A stretch of 40,438 nt of DNA from Chthoniobacterales bacterium. GTDB lineage: Bacteria > Verrucomicrobiota > Verrucomicrobiia > Chthoniobacterales > UBA6821. Shown here piece by piece: positions 7,474 through 15,078 of the stretch (position 1 is the stretch's first letter; the number at the start of each line of letters is the position of its first letter). Made by a program: the position numbers and the translations under genes. The stretch spans positions 1 to 40,438 of the forward strand of contig JAIEQL010000012.1 in the NCBI GenBank assembly GCA_019747735.1, written 5' to 3'. The notes under the pieces were generated by a model. That model was not told the DNA's origin. It was given only the letters and a program-made list of their open reading frames with translations, and made no database searches.

Positions 7474-8409
7474 TCATAGTGCTTCCACGCCTAGCATTGC
7501 CGCTCCAAAAACGCCAGCACTATCGCCCAAGATAGGTTTGAGGAATTGTGTTTTTACATCGTCATGAAAAACATAACGGCTGATTTTGCTGCGTGTCGAT
7601 TCTTCGTAAAGCAAATCGATATTGCCAACACCTCCGCCAATGACGATGGCATCAGGATCAAGAATATTAATGGGAGAAGCGATGGCTTCTGCAAATTTTT
7701 CTTGGAGGCGTTCTAAGGTTTGCTGTGCAGCTGCTTCGCCGGCAGCAGCACGCTGCACAATTTCAGATAAAGCAACTTTTTCTCCCGTGATATTTTGATA
7801 AAATTGTTCCAACGCAGGGCCAGAGAGCACCATTTCATTGCATCCTTTTTTGCTTTCGTAACAAGCGCCTCCCTCACTGCACAAGGCGTTATTTCCCCAC
7901 TCTCCCGCGATGCCATGAAGACCTGGAATCAAATGACCATTGATCACAATACCTCCTCCCACGCCAGTTCCAAGAATCAGCCCCATCACTACACGATGAT
8001 CACGAGCTGCGCCCCAAAAAGCCTCTGCAAGAACAAAACAATTGGCATCATTAGCTAGCAATACTTCGCATTCCAGTGCTGCGGAAAGCTCCTTTTGAAG
8101 CAAGCGCCCGTTAAGGCACGAAATATTAGAATCCCTAAAAATTCCTGTAGAAGGATCGATCACTCCTGGAGCACCAATGCCAATTTTGCAAGCTCGCCTG
8201 CTTCCCGAAGCTTGCTCCAACTGCGTCACGAGAAGTTGCAACTGACTAATAACACGCTGAGCTCCCTGTGCCGACTCTGTAGGAAGGCGCAATCGATGAA
8301 GGGCTTTATTCGGTTGAGATTGATCAATAATTACGCCCTCTATTTTGGTTCCACCTAGATCGATTCCCCAAAGAAGAGATTGTTGATGACTGCTGCTTTT
8401 TAAATTCAT
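7474..8409 (-). CDS. ROK-family sugar kinase (glucokinase/fructokinase/GlcNAc kinase-like)
   Basis: A 311-residue ATP-dependent sugar kinase. The N-terminal phosphate-binding loop LLWGIDLGGTKIEGV, the catalytic LANDANCFVLAEAFWGAA and the second phosphate motif GLILGTGVGGGIVING are intact. The family's zinc site is changed: the usual GEWGHN reads GEWGNN, and the CxCGxxGC region reads CYESKKGCNE, so one His and one Cys ligand appear missing. The layout resembles E. coli Mak and NagK; the sugar cannot be fixed from sequence. The ATG at 8409 puts the P-loop at the usual distance. The GTG at 8490 would overlap the upstream pseudouridine synthase by 16 bases. Its place beside amgK/murU suggests amino-sugar recycling, as an inference. 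Confidence 0.85.
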   Translation of the reverse strand: MNLKSSSHQQSLLWGIDLGGTKIEGVIIDQSQPNKALHRLRLPTESAQGAQRVISQLQLLVTQLEQASGSRRACKIGIGAPGVIDPSTGIFRDSNISCLNGRLLQKELSAALECEVLLANDANCFVLAEAFWGAARDHRVVMGLILGTGVGGGIVINGHLIPGLHGIAGEWGNNALCSEGGACYESKKGCNEMVLSGPALEQFYQNITGEKVALSEIVQRAAAGEAAAQQTLERLQEKFAEAIASPINILDPDAIVIGGGVGNIDLLYEESTRSKISRYVFHDDVKTQFLKPILGDSAGVFGAAMLGVEAL

Positions 8410-8474
8410 GGTGTGATGACCACTATCAATCTTGTTCTCTCTCATCAAGTTTTCTATAAGAAATTTGCGGATGC

Positions 8475-9335
8475 TTATACAAAATTGCACTCATTCACAA
8501 TAGCTGCCAAATCTTTTGCTAGTGGAGCGTTCCAGCGGTATTGTTGGTTATTGTAAGAAAGTTCTAAGGAGGTTGAATGCAGTGCTTGCCGTGAAAGCCA
8601 GAGTTTTTCTTCCAAGGCGGTAGTCCATCCCGTTTCAATAAAGTTGAGATAGCACTCTTCAGTGGGACCATAAATTTTATCACCAATAATGGGATGGCCG
8701 AGGGAAGCTAAGTGGACTCTAATTTGGTGAGTACGTCCTGTTTGAGGAAAACAGCGCACTAAAGTAATGGGACCTTTTTTTGGATGAGAAAGTTTTTTTT
8801 CAACATGCACTTTTGTCACTGCTGGTGAGCCTTCTGGATGGATGGCTTGTTTGAGCCAGATTTGAGAAGAAGCTACCTTCCCAAGCCGCAATAATGGGGC
8901 ATCGACGATCTGTTCTTCTTTTCCTAACCATCCCCAAACCAGAGCAAGATACTCTTTTTTGATCGCCCCTGCTTCCATTGCCATAGCACAAGTGCGCGCT
9001 GCTTGATAATTTTTTGCAATCAGTATGAGGCCGCTTGTTTCGCGGTCGAGTCGATTGATGAGAGAGATTTGTCCTCCGGTGATGTTCTCATAAGCGAGAA
9101 GCTCTTTTAATCGATGCCAGAGGGTGATAGGTCCATTCGGTTTTGTCGGATGGACCAGGAGAAATGGGGGCTTGTCGATGAGAAGCAGATCTGGAATCTC
9201 CTCAACAATTTGTAATTTGGAGTCAGGGTTCGAATATGGACAAAATATAAACTGTTTTTCAACTTCTTGAATCTCATTTTGTCGATATTCGAACCCTGAC
9301 TCCAAATTTGACTGTAAGTCTGCTTGATTAGTCAT
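8475..9335 (-). CDS. RluA-family RNA pseudouridine synthase
   Basis: A 286-residue enzyme that isomerises uridine to pseudouridine in rRNA or tRNA. The catalytic motif LINRLDRETSGLILIAKN contains the essential Asp in RLDxxTSG. PQTGRTHQIRVHLASLGHPI is the conserved RNA-binding/active-site stretch, followed by GDKIYG. No N-terminal S4 domain is visible, as in RluA rather than RluC/D. The first 45 or so residues are unlike the family and are encoded by a 95-bp inverted-repeat element (9214-9308), so the true start may be at a non-ATG codon downstream, or the element has been domesticated as coding sequence. The target site is unknown. Confidence 0.88.
   Translation of the reverse strand: MTNQADLQSNLESGFEYRQNEIQEVEKQFIFCPYSNPDSKLQIVEEIPDLLLIDKPPFLLVHPTKPNGPITLWHRLKELLAYENITGGQISLINRLDRETSGLILIAKNYQAARTCAMAMEAGAIKKEYLALVWGWLGKEEQIVDAPLLRLGKVASSQIWLKQAIHPEGSPAVTKVHVEKKLSHPKKGPITLVRCFPQTGRTHQIRVHLASLGHPIIGDKIYGPTEECYLNFIETGWTTALEEKLWLSRQALHSTSLELSYNNQQYRWNAPLAKDLAAIVNECNFV
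9214..9308. repeat. 95-bp inverted repeat overlapping the 5' end of the RluA-like gene
   Basis: Arms 9214-9246 and 9276-9308 are reverse complements over 33 bases with one mismatch; they start AATTTGGAGTCAGGGTTCGA. The loop is 29 bases. The element lies inside the annotated reading frame and encodes the mirrored peptides SNLESGFEYRQNE and PYSNPDSKLQ. It resembles a palindromic REP/MITE unit. Confidence 0.78.
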
Positions 9336-9403
9336 CGTAAATAGAAGAAGATCACCCGATATTTTTTGCTTAGCTAAGGTTTATCATTAGTACTTACTTT
9401 TTC

Positions 9404-10708
9404 ATGGAAAAACAGCGCACACTTGCAGAATCAGCCAGTCTCTCCGGAGTTGCCTTGCATACGGGAGGTTCTGTTACACTGACACTTCACCCCGCCCCTG
9501 TTGGTCATGGTTACAAATTTCGTCGAGGGGACCTTCCAGATGAGCCAACTATTGATGCCAAGGTTGATTATGTAAAAACGGTAGAGCGTTCGACAACACT
9601 CGTTGAGGGAAATGCGAAGATTCACACCGTAGAGCACATTTTATCAGCTTTGGCAGGGATGCGTGTGGATAATGCCTTGATCGAGATGAATGCTAATGAG
9701 CCTCCGATTGGGGATGGAAGCGCCTTGCCTTATGTGGAGTTGATTAAGCGAGCTGGAATTGTAGAGCAAGAGAGTCCTCGCGCCATTCTTGAAACAACAG
9801 AGCCCATTCACTTCGAATCAAAAGCAGGGTCCATGATGACTCTTTTTCCCGATTCCAATTTTCGTATCTCTTGTACTCAAGTCGGTCCTCAAGGCCGCTT
9901 TACCCAATACCTTTCTGTGGAAATCACCCCCGAAATTTATGAAAAGGAGATTGCGCCTGCGCGGACTTTTGTTTTTTACGAAGAGGTCAAAGAGCTGATG
10001 AATAAAGGCCTTATCAAAGGGGGAAGTTTAGAAAATGCCTTAGTGGTGCGTGAAGAATCTGTCTTAAGTAAAGAGCCCCTTCGCTTTGTTGATGAGTTTG
10101 TACGGCATAAAATCTTGGATATTATTGGAGATCTGGCTCTTGTCGGACGCCCTTTAAAAGGGCATGTGGTGGCGGTCCGTCCTGGACATGGTCCCAATAC
10201 AGAATTAGCACGTGCCCTTAGCAAGCGTCATGCAGAGCTTTTGGCAATGGCACCTCGGCCAATAACCTCTTCTGCATCGGTGATGAATATTAACGAAGTG
10301 ATGAAAGCACTTCCTCATCGTTATCCCTTTTTAATGGTTGATCGTATTGTGGAAATTGATGGTGAGTCCAAAGCCATAGGGGTTAAGAGCGTCAGTATTA
10401 ATGAACCCTATTTTCAAGGCCACTTTCCTGGGCATCCCGTCATGCCAGGAGTTTTACAAGTAGAAGCGATGGCGCAGGTTGCCAGTATCATCATGATGCG
10501 TAAGCCAGAAAATGCTGGCAAAATTGGTTACTTTATGAGTGCTGATGAGGTCAAGTTTAGAAAGCCCGTTTTTCCAGGAGATACACTGTTTATTCATGTT
10601 GAATTAATTCGCGCTCGCAAAAACATGGGAAAGGCTAATTGCCAATGCCTCGTCAATGGAAACATTGTCTCTGAGGGGATCTTAATGTTTGGGTTGATTG
10701 CACAATAG
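9404..10708 (+). CDS. lpxC/fabZ: Bifunctional UDP-3-O-acyl-GlcNAc deacetylase / 3-hydroxyacyl-ACP dehydratase (LpxC-FabZ fusion)
   Basis: The 434-residue fusion has LpxC in residues 1-285 and FabZ in 295-434. LpxC commits UDP-acyl-GlcNAc to lipid A. Its zinc ligands are visible as H78 in HTVEHIL, with catalytic E77, and H235 and D239 in RHKILDIIGDLAL; the general acid H262 lies in GHGPNTE. FabZ dehydrates 3-hydroxyacyl-ACP. Its H340 in YFQGHFPGHPVMPG and E354 in VEAMAQ are 14 residues apart, as in E. coli FabZ. Both enzymes compete for the same 3-hydroxyacyl pool, so the fusion may balance lipid A and fatty acid synthesis. The fusion is known from Bacteroidota and several other Gram-negative phyla. 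lpxA follows after 7 bases, an evident operon. Confidence 0.97.
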   Translation: MEKQRTLAESASLSGVALHTGGSVTLTLHPAPVGHGYKFRRGDLPDEPTIDAKVDYVKTVERSTTLVEGNAKIHTVEHILSALAGMRVDNALIEMNANEPPIGDGSALPYVELIKRAGIVEQESPRAILETTEPIHFESKAGSMMTLFPDSNFRISCTQVGPQGRFTQYLSVEITPEIYEKEIAPARTFVFYEEVKELMNKGLIKGGSLENALVVREESVLSKEPLRFVDEFVRHKILDIIGDLALVGRPLKGHVVAVRPGHGPNTELARALSKRHAELLAMAPRPITSSASVMNINEVMKALPHRYPFLMVDRIVEIDGESKAIGVKSVSINEPYFQGHFPGHPVMPGVLQVEAMAQVASIIMMRKPENAGKIGYFMSADEVKFRKPVFPGDTLFIHVELIRARKNMGKANCQCLVNGNIVSEGILMFGLIAQ

Positions 10709-10715
10709 TGAAAGT

Positions 10716-11492
10716 ATGACGACAGAAATTCATCCGAGCGCCATCATCGATCCCAAAGCTGTGATTGGTGCTGGAACAAAGATTGGTCCTTATTGCGTCA
10801 TTGGTGCTGAGGTCGTGTTGGGAGAAGGGTGCTTCTTGCACAACCATGTGACCCTTGCTGGCCCTACAACAATTGGTGATCACAATATTTTTTATCCCTA
10901 TGGTTCTATTGGAGGGCGTTCGCAAGACTTAAAATACTCAGCCGAGCCGACTTTTTTGAAAATAGGAGACCATAATTCTTTTCGTGAGTTTGTAACCATC
11001 AACAGAGCCACCGCTCCTCATGGCATCACAAAAATCGGCAATCACGGCAACTTTCTCGCTTACACTCATATTGGTCATGATTGTGTTATTGGCGACCATG
11101 TGATTTTTTCTAACAACACAACATTAGGTGGTCATGTTCTTATAGAGGATCACGTAGTCATTGGTGGACTCAGCGGAGTTCATCAATTTTGTAGGATAGG
11201 AGAGTATGGCATGATAGGTGGCATTACAAAAATTGTTCAAGATGTCCCAGCTTTTATGATTGCTGATGGGAATCCTGCTGCCATACGAGGTATTAATCAG
11301 GTCGGTCTGGAGAGGGCTCATTTTTCGGCTTCGGAGATTCGTGATCTTCGCGAGGCTTACAAATTTATTTTCCGCAAAGGATATAACACAACGCAAGCAG
11401 TCGAACTTCTTCGGGAAAAATATTCGGACTCATTCGTGATCAAAAAACTTGTCGATTTTATTGCTGCGAGCAAGAGGGGAATTGTGAGGTAG
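10716..11492 (+). CDS. lpxA: Acyl-ACP:UDP-N-acetylglucosamine O-acyltransferase
   Basis: A 258-residue cytoplasmic enzyme for the first step of lipid A synthesis. The left-handed beta-helix of hexapeptide repeats (for example IHPSAIIDPKAVIGAGTKIG) fills residues 1 to about 185. The catalytic His is H121 in YTHIGHDCVIGDH. GGLSGVHQFCRIGEYGMIGG and the helical C-terminus with NQVGLERAHFS are typical of LpxA rather than LpxD. The ATG at 10716, 7 bases after the lpxC-fabZ stop, gives the standard start MTTEIHPSA; an in-frame TTG at 10698 would overlap the upstream gene. A GCTTTGC-AAG-GCAAAGC hairpin (11493-11509) follows immediately but lacks a T-run. Confidence 0.96.
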   Translation: MTTEIHPSAIIDPKAVIGAGTKIGPYCVIGAEVVLGEGCFLHNHVTLAGPTTIGDHNIFYPYGSIGGRSQDLKYSAEPTFLKIGDHNSFREFVTINRATAPHGITKIGNHGNFLAYTHIGHDCVIGDHVIFSNNTTLGGHVLIEDHVVIGGLSGVHQFCRIGEYGMIGGITKIVQDVPAFMIADGNPAAIRGINQVGLERAHFSASEIRDLREAYKFIFRKGYNTTQAVELLREKYSDSFVIKKLVDFIAASKRGIVR

Positions 11493-11591
11493 GCTTTGCA
11501 AGGCAAAGCAAGGGTGTTGGTGTAGCGTGTGTGTGTAAGTTAAAAGAGAATTCTTCTGGACTGGTTTCCTGTACATGTTTACCTTTTTGGT

Positions 11592-11867
11592 ATGACGACA
11601 CTTTCTTATACAAAAGCCCGTGAGTCTTTAGCTGGCATATGGGACGAAACAATTTCTACGCGTGAGCCAATTAAGCTTTCCCGTCGTGGTAAGGAACCAG
11701 TGGCATTGCTCCCATGGGAAGAGTTGCGTGGTCTTGAAGAGACGGCTTATTTGTTGCGTTCTCCTGCAAATGCGCAACGGTTGGTTGGTGCCCTTGATCG
11801 CATTAATCGAGGCGAATACGAGACGTTCACTATGGAGGAACTTCGAGCAAAGCTTAATCTAAACTAG
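11592..11867 (+). CDS. yefM: Phd/YefM-family antitoxin
   Basis: A 91-residue protein with the Phd/YefM layout. The N-terminal DNA-binding domain reads LSYTKARESLAGIWDETIST followed by REPIKLSRRGKEPVALLPWEEL, with the RxGKxPVxLL strand that defines the family. The acidic C-terminal tail (GEYETFTMEELRAKL) would wrap around the toxin. It neutralises the adjacent YoeB and usually represses its own promoter, which should lie in the 99-base gap after lpxA. The toxin starts 8 bases after the stop. Confidence 0.9.
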   Translation: MTTLSYTKARESLAGIWDETISTREPIKLSRRGKEPVALLPWEELRGLEETAYLLRSPANAQRLVGALDRINRGEYETFTMEELRAKLNLN

Positions 11868-11875
11868 ATTTTATC

Positions 11876-12139
11876 ATGAGAGAGCTTGGTCTAGAAAAAA
11901 CTTTTCTTGAAGACCTTACTTATTGGATACGTACTAATCAGAAAATGGCTACGAAGGTGATGGAGCTGATAGAGGAGATTCGTCGGGATCCTTTTGATGG
12001 CATTGGAAAACCAGAACCGTTGCGTTATCTTGGAAAGAACGTTTGGTCACGTCGTATTAACCATGAACATCGCATTGTTTATTGTGTTATAGAAAATAAA
12101 ATTATTTTTGCACAAGCTCGCCATCATTATGGAAAATAA
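11876..12139 (+). CDS. yoeB: Txe/YoeB-family ribosome-dependent mRNA interferase
   Basis: An 87-residue RelE-fold endoribonuclease that cleaves mRNA in the ribosomal A site. The catalytic residues of E. coli YoeB (E46, R65, H83, Y84) are all present, shifted by one: E47 in GKPEPLRYL, R66 in NHEHRIVYC, and H84 and Y85 in ARHHYGK. The toxin therefore looks active. It forms an operon with yefM, with an 8-base gap. The pair sits between lpxA and mutS without disturbing either. Confidence 0.93.
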   Translation: MRELGLEKTFLEDLTYWIRTNQKMATKVMELIEEIRRDPFDGIGKPEPLRYLGKNVWSRRINHEHRIVYCVIENKIIFAQARHHYGK

Positions 12140-12183
12140 TCTTAAAGAGGCAACAGGGCTTTACATGGAAGAATTTCCTGTTG

Positions 12184-12188
12184 AGGAG
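12184..12188 (+). promoter_or_regulatory. Shine-Dalgarno sequence of mutS
   Basis: AGGAG lies six bases before the mutS ATG at 12195. It is one of the few clear Shine-Dalgarno sequences in the window and fixes the start. Confidence 0.7.
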
Positions 12189-12194
12189 TAATTA

Positions 12195-14720
12195 ATGTCT
12201 GAAACAGCTACAGTCACCCCCATGATGCAGCAATATCACTTGCTGCGGCGTGATTTGCCACCGGATACGTTGTTACTTTTTCGTCTTGGAGATTTTTATG
12301 AATTATTTTTGGAAGATGCTCTCCAAGCGGCTCCCATTCTTAATGTAGCGCTGACTAAGCGTGGGGAGACACCGATGTGCGGCGTTCCCTATCATGCAGC
12401 GCGAGGCTATTTGGAAAAACTACTGGCCGCTGGAAAACGTGTTGCTCTTTGTGAACAGGTGGGAGAGGTGCAGACTGGGAAATTGGTCAGACGAGAGATT
12501 ACTCGGATCTTAAGCCCTGGAACATTGGATGATGTTGGTCTAGAAGAGCGGCAAAATAATTTTACGGCGACCATTGTTGCTCATCAACAAAAGTCTACTG
12601 ACGTTATTTCCTTTGGCCTTGCTTATGCAGATTTAAGTACAGGAGAATTTTTTGTAACAGAACTTGCCACTCGTGAAGCGCTCCTGGATGAAATCATGCG
12701 TCTGGCACCTGCAGAGATTCTGGCACCTAAGAGTTTGGAGCTGCTCATGGTGGATATTAAAAAGGAACTTCCGCAAATAGAGTTTCTCGAAAACTACCTT
12801 TTTGAACTGATAGGGACGAGTGAGGTATTGCGTGCTCATTTTAAAGTACAATCACTCGATGGTTTTGGAGGAGAGGAAATGGAAGTAGGCATCATGGCTG
12901 CGGGAGGTTTGCTTTATTACATCACACGTCATTTGCGGCGCAATGCCTCTCATCTTCAGCAGCTAAGACCTTATCGCTATCATGACTATTTGCTCATTGA
13001 TGCCGTCACGCAGTCTCATTTAGAGCTTGTTACCTCGAGTGCCGGGCGTTCTATGACCCTTCTTGCTGCACTTGATCGTACAAAAACTCCGATGGGTGCC
13101 CGTATGCTACGAGATTGGATTATGCGTCCGCTTATTGATGTTAACGCCATTGAGGCACGACAAGAGGTGCTGGCTTGCTTTTTAAATCAACCTTTTCTCT
13201 TTGGTGAATTGTCTGAAAAACTTTCTGGCATGCGCGATGTGGAACGCTCTCTCTCGCGGTTAAGCCAAAATTCAGGCAATGCACGCGATCTGGCTGCTTT
13301 AAATATTTCACTACTTCGGATTCCTCAGCTAAAAGAAAGTCTTAAAAAGCTGATAAAATCGACTTCTCAAGAGAATGCTTTGTTGCAAGGGCTTTTAGAA
13401 AAAATAGAAAATTTCCAAGAGTTAACAGCAATATTAACCAGTGCCTTAGTTGAGGAACCACCTGCTGTGACCAAAGAAGGAGGAATGATTCGTGAAGGTT
13501 TTGATGCAGCATTGGATGAGTTGCGATCGGCTTCCAAAGAAGGAAAAAACTGGGTGGCAAGCCTTCAGGAACGTGAGATTACTCGCACAGGAATTAAATC
13601 GCTCAAGGTACGCTTTAATGCCGTCTTTGGTTATTTTATTGAAGTGACTAGTGCCAATCTCGCCCATGTCCCTGCAGACTACGTGCGTAAGCAGACCACG
13701 GCGAATGGAGAGCGTTTTGTGACTCCAGAACTCAAAGAGATGGAACAAAAAATTTTGGGAGCCGAAGAGCGATCCAAGGTTTTGGAGCAGGAGCTATTTC
13801 AACAATTGCGTAGAGAAGTGTTGCAAAAGATGGTGGCTATTCAAACTACGGCCACAGCGGTAGGGACATTGGATACGCTTTGCTCTTTAGCAGAAACAGC
13901 GCGCCTTTATGGTTACGTGTGTCCTGGTGTGGATGACTCGACGGTTTTGTTGATTAAAGAGGGGCGTCACCCGGTCCTCGATCAACAGTTGCGCGAAAAA
14001 ACTTTTGTACCCAACGATACAGACCTTGAGGCTCATGCTCACCGAATGGGCATTATTACTGGGCCTAACATGGCTGGTAAGTCTACTTATTTAAAACAAG
14101 TAGCCTTGTTAACCATCATGGCTCAAATGGGCAGTTATCTTCCGGTAGCGAGCGCTCATGTGGGAATTGTCGATAGACTCTTTACCAGGGTGGGGGCCAA
14201 TGATGATCTTTCTCGAGGTCAGTCGACCTTTATGGTGGAAATGAATGAGACCTCTCGCATTTTGCATCATGCAACCTCAAGGAGTCTTGTGCTTCTGGAT
14301 GAAATAGGGCGAGGGACAGCAACCTTTGATGGACTCTCGCTTGCATGGAGTGTGGCTGAGTATCTCCATGACGAAATCAAAGCACGCACTCTCTTTGCAA
14401 CCCATTACCACGAACTCCCTGATCTTGCACGCACACGGGCAGGTGTGCGCAACCTCAACGTTGTTGTGAGAGAACAAAGCGATGAAATTATTTTCTTACA
14501 TAAAATCGTTCCCGGAGCGGCCGATCGAAGCTATGGCATTCAGGTAGCGCGTTTAGCTGGCCTTCCTCATGTGGTTATCGAACGTGCTAAAGAAATTTTG
14601 AAAAATTTAGAAAAGGCGGAACTCAATACTGAAGGTAGACCTCAGCTGGCTTCGCAGGGGATGCGACGTGGTTCGCGAAGGCGCTTAGTAGATCAAGGAC
14701 CTACACTTTTTGATGAGTAG
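12195..14720 (+). CDS. mutS: DNA mismatch repair ATPase MutS
   Basis: An 841-residue protein of normal MutS1 length. The mismatch-recognition domain has the Phe-x-Glu motif in GDFYELF (F34, E36). The connector, lever and clamp domains follow. The C-terminal ABC-type ATPase carries Walker A GPNMAGKSTYLKQ, the signature region DLSRGQSTFMVEMNETS, Walker B VLLDEIGRGT and the ATHYHEL His. It binds mismatches as a dimer and recruits MutL; mutL is not in the window. A good Shine-Dalgarno sequence precedes the ATG. It is preceded by the yefM-yoeB operon and followed after 13 bases by a 38-bp-arm palindrome. Confidence 0.98.
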   Translation: MSETATVTPMMQQYHLLRRDLPPDTLLLFRLGDFYELFLEDALQAAPILNVALTKRGETPMCGVPYHAARGYLEKLLAAGKRVALCEQVGEVQTGKLVRREITRILSPGTLDDVGLEERQNNFTATIVAHQQKSTDVISFGLAYADLSTGEFFVTELATREALLDEIMRLAPAEILAPKSLELLMVDIKKELPQIEFLENYLFELIGTSEVLRAHFKVQSLDGFGGEEMEVGIMAAGGLLYYITRHLRRNASHLQQLRPYRYHDYLLIDAVTQSHLELVTSSAGRSMTLLAALDRTKTPMGARMLRDWIMRPLIDVNAIEARQEVLACFLNQPFLFGELSEKLSGMRDVERSLSRLSQNSGNARDLAALNISLLRIPQLKESLKKLIKSTSQENALLQGLLEKIENFQELTAILTSALVEEPPAVTKEGGMIREGFDAALDELRSASKEGKNWVASLQEREITRTGIKSLKVRFNAVFGYFIEVTSANLAHVPADYVRKQTTANGERFVTPELKEMEQKILGAEERSKVLEQELFQQLRREVLQKMVAIQTTATAVGTLDTLCSLAETARLYGYVCPGVDDSTVLLIKEGRHPVLDQQLREKTFVPNDTDLEAHAHRMGIITGPNMAGKSTYLKQVALLTIMAQMGSYLPVASAHVGIVDRLFTRVGANDDLSRGQSTFMVEMNETSRILHHATSRSLVLLDEIGRGTATFDGLSLAWSVAEYLHDEIKARTLFATHYHELPDLARTRAGVRNLNVVVREQSDEIIFLHKIVPGAADRSYGIQVARLAGLPHVVIERAKEILKNLEKAELNTEGRPQLASQGMRRGSRRRLVDQGPTLFDE

Positions 14721-14733
14721 AATTTCAGATTCA

Positions 14734-14819
14734 GGGTCAGTTCCGTTATTCGGATAATTTGGTGCCAGTTCGGATATAGCTGAACTGGCACCAAATTATC
14801 CGAATAACGGAACTGACCC
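14734..14819. repeat. 86-bp palindromic REP-like element, 38-bp perfect arms
   Basis: Arms 14734-14771 and 14782-14819 are perfect reverse complements (GGGTCAGTTCCGTTATTCGG and 18 more bases) around a 10-base loop. It lies directly after mutS and could act as a strong transcript-end structure, although no T-run follows. The arm sequence resembles palindromic REP sequences mobilised by IS200/IS605-like RAYT transposases; this family assignment is an inference. Confidence 0.8.
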
Positions 14820-14912
14820 CAAAATCCTCCTTTAATAAAAAGCATGCCCCCATTTTTCTTTAAAAACTCCTTTCCTCTAAAGAAGACTATCGCTATGGTA
14901 GCACGCTCTTTC

Positions 14913-14984
14913 GGGTTGGTAGCTCAATGGTAGAGCAGTGCCCTTTTAAGGCATTGGTTGAGGGTTCGAGTCCCTCCCAACCCA
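14913..14984 (+). tRNA. tRNA-Lys (anticodon TTT)
   Basis: A complete cloverleaf of 72 bases. The acceptor stem GGGTTGG pairs with CCAACCC and the discriminator is A. The anticodon loop is CTTTTAA with anticodon TTT. The T arm is GAGGG-TTCGAGT-CCCTC. The terminal CCA is not encoded. The rest of the 14721-15078 gap holds only the palindrome before it and nothing else I recognise. Confidence 0.96.
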
Positions 14985-15078
14985 GGATGATAGGTTTTAG
15001 ATTATAGGGGCTTAGGTTGTAGGAGCTCTTGTCAAGCCAAAGTAAAATTTTCTACGCCCTGTTACCTGATTAAACGCC

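Noticed and set aside
11493..11509. Hairpin GCTTTGC-AAG-GCAAAGC after lpxA as a terminator
   Set aside because: No T-run follows, so termination cannot be claimed; it is only mentioned with lpxA.
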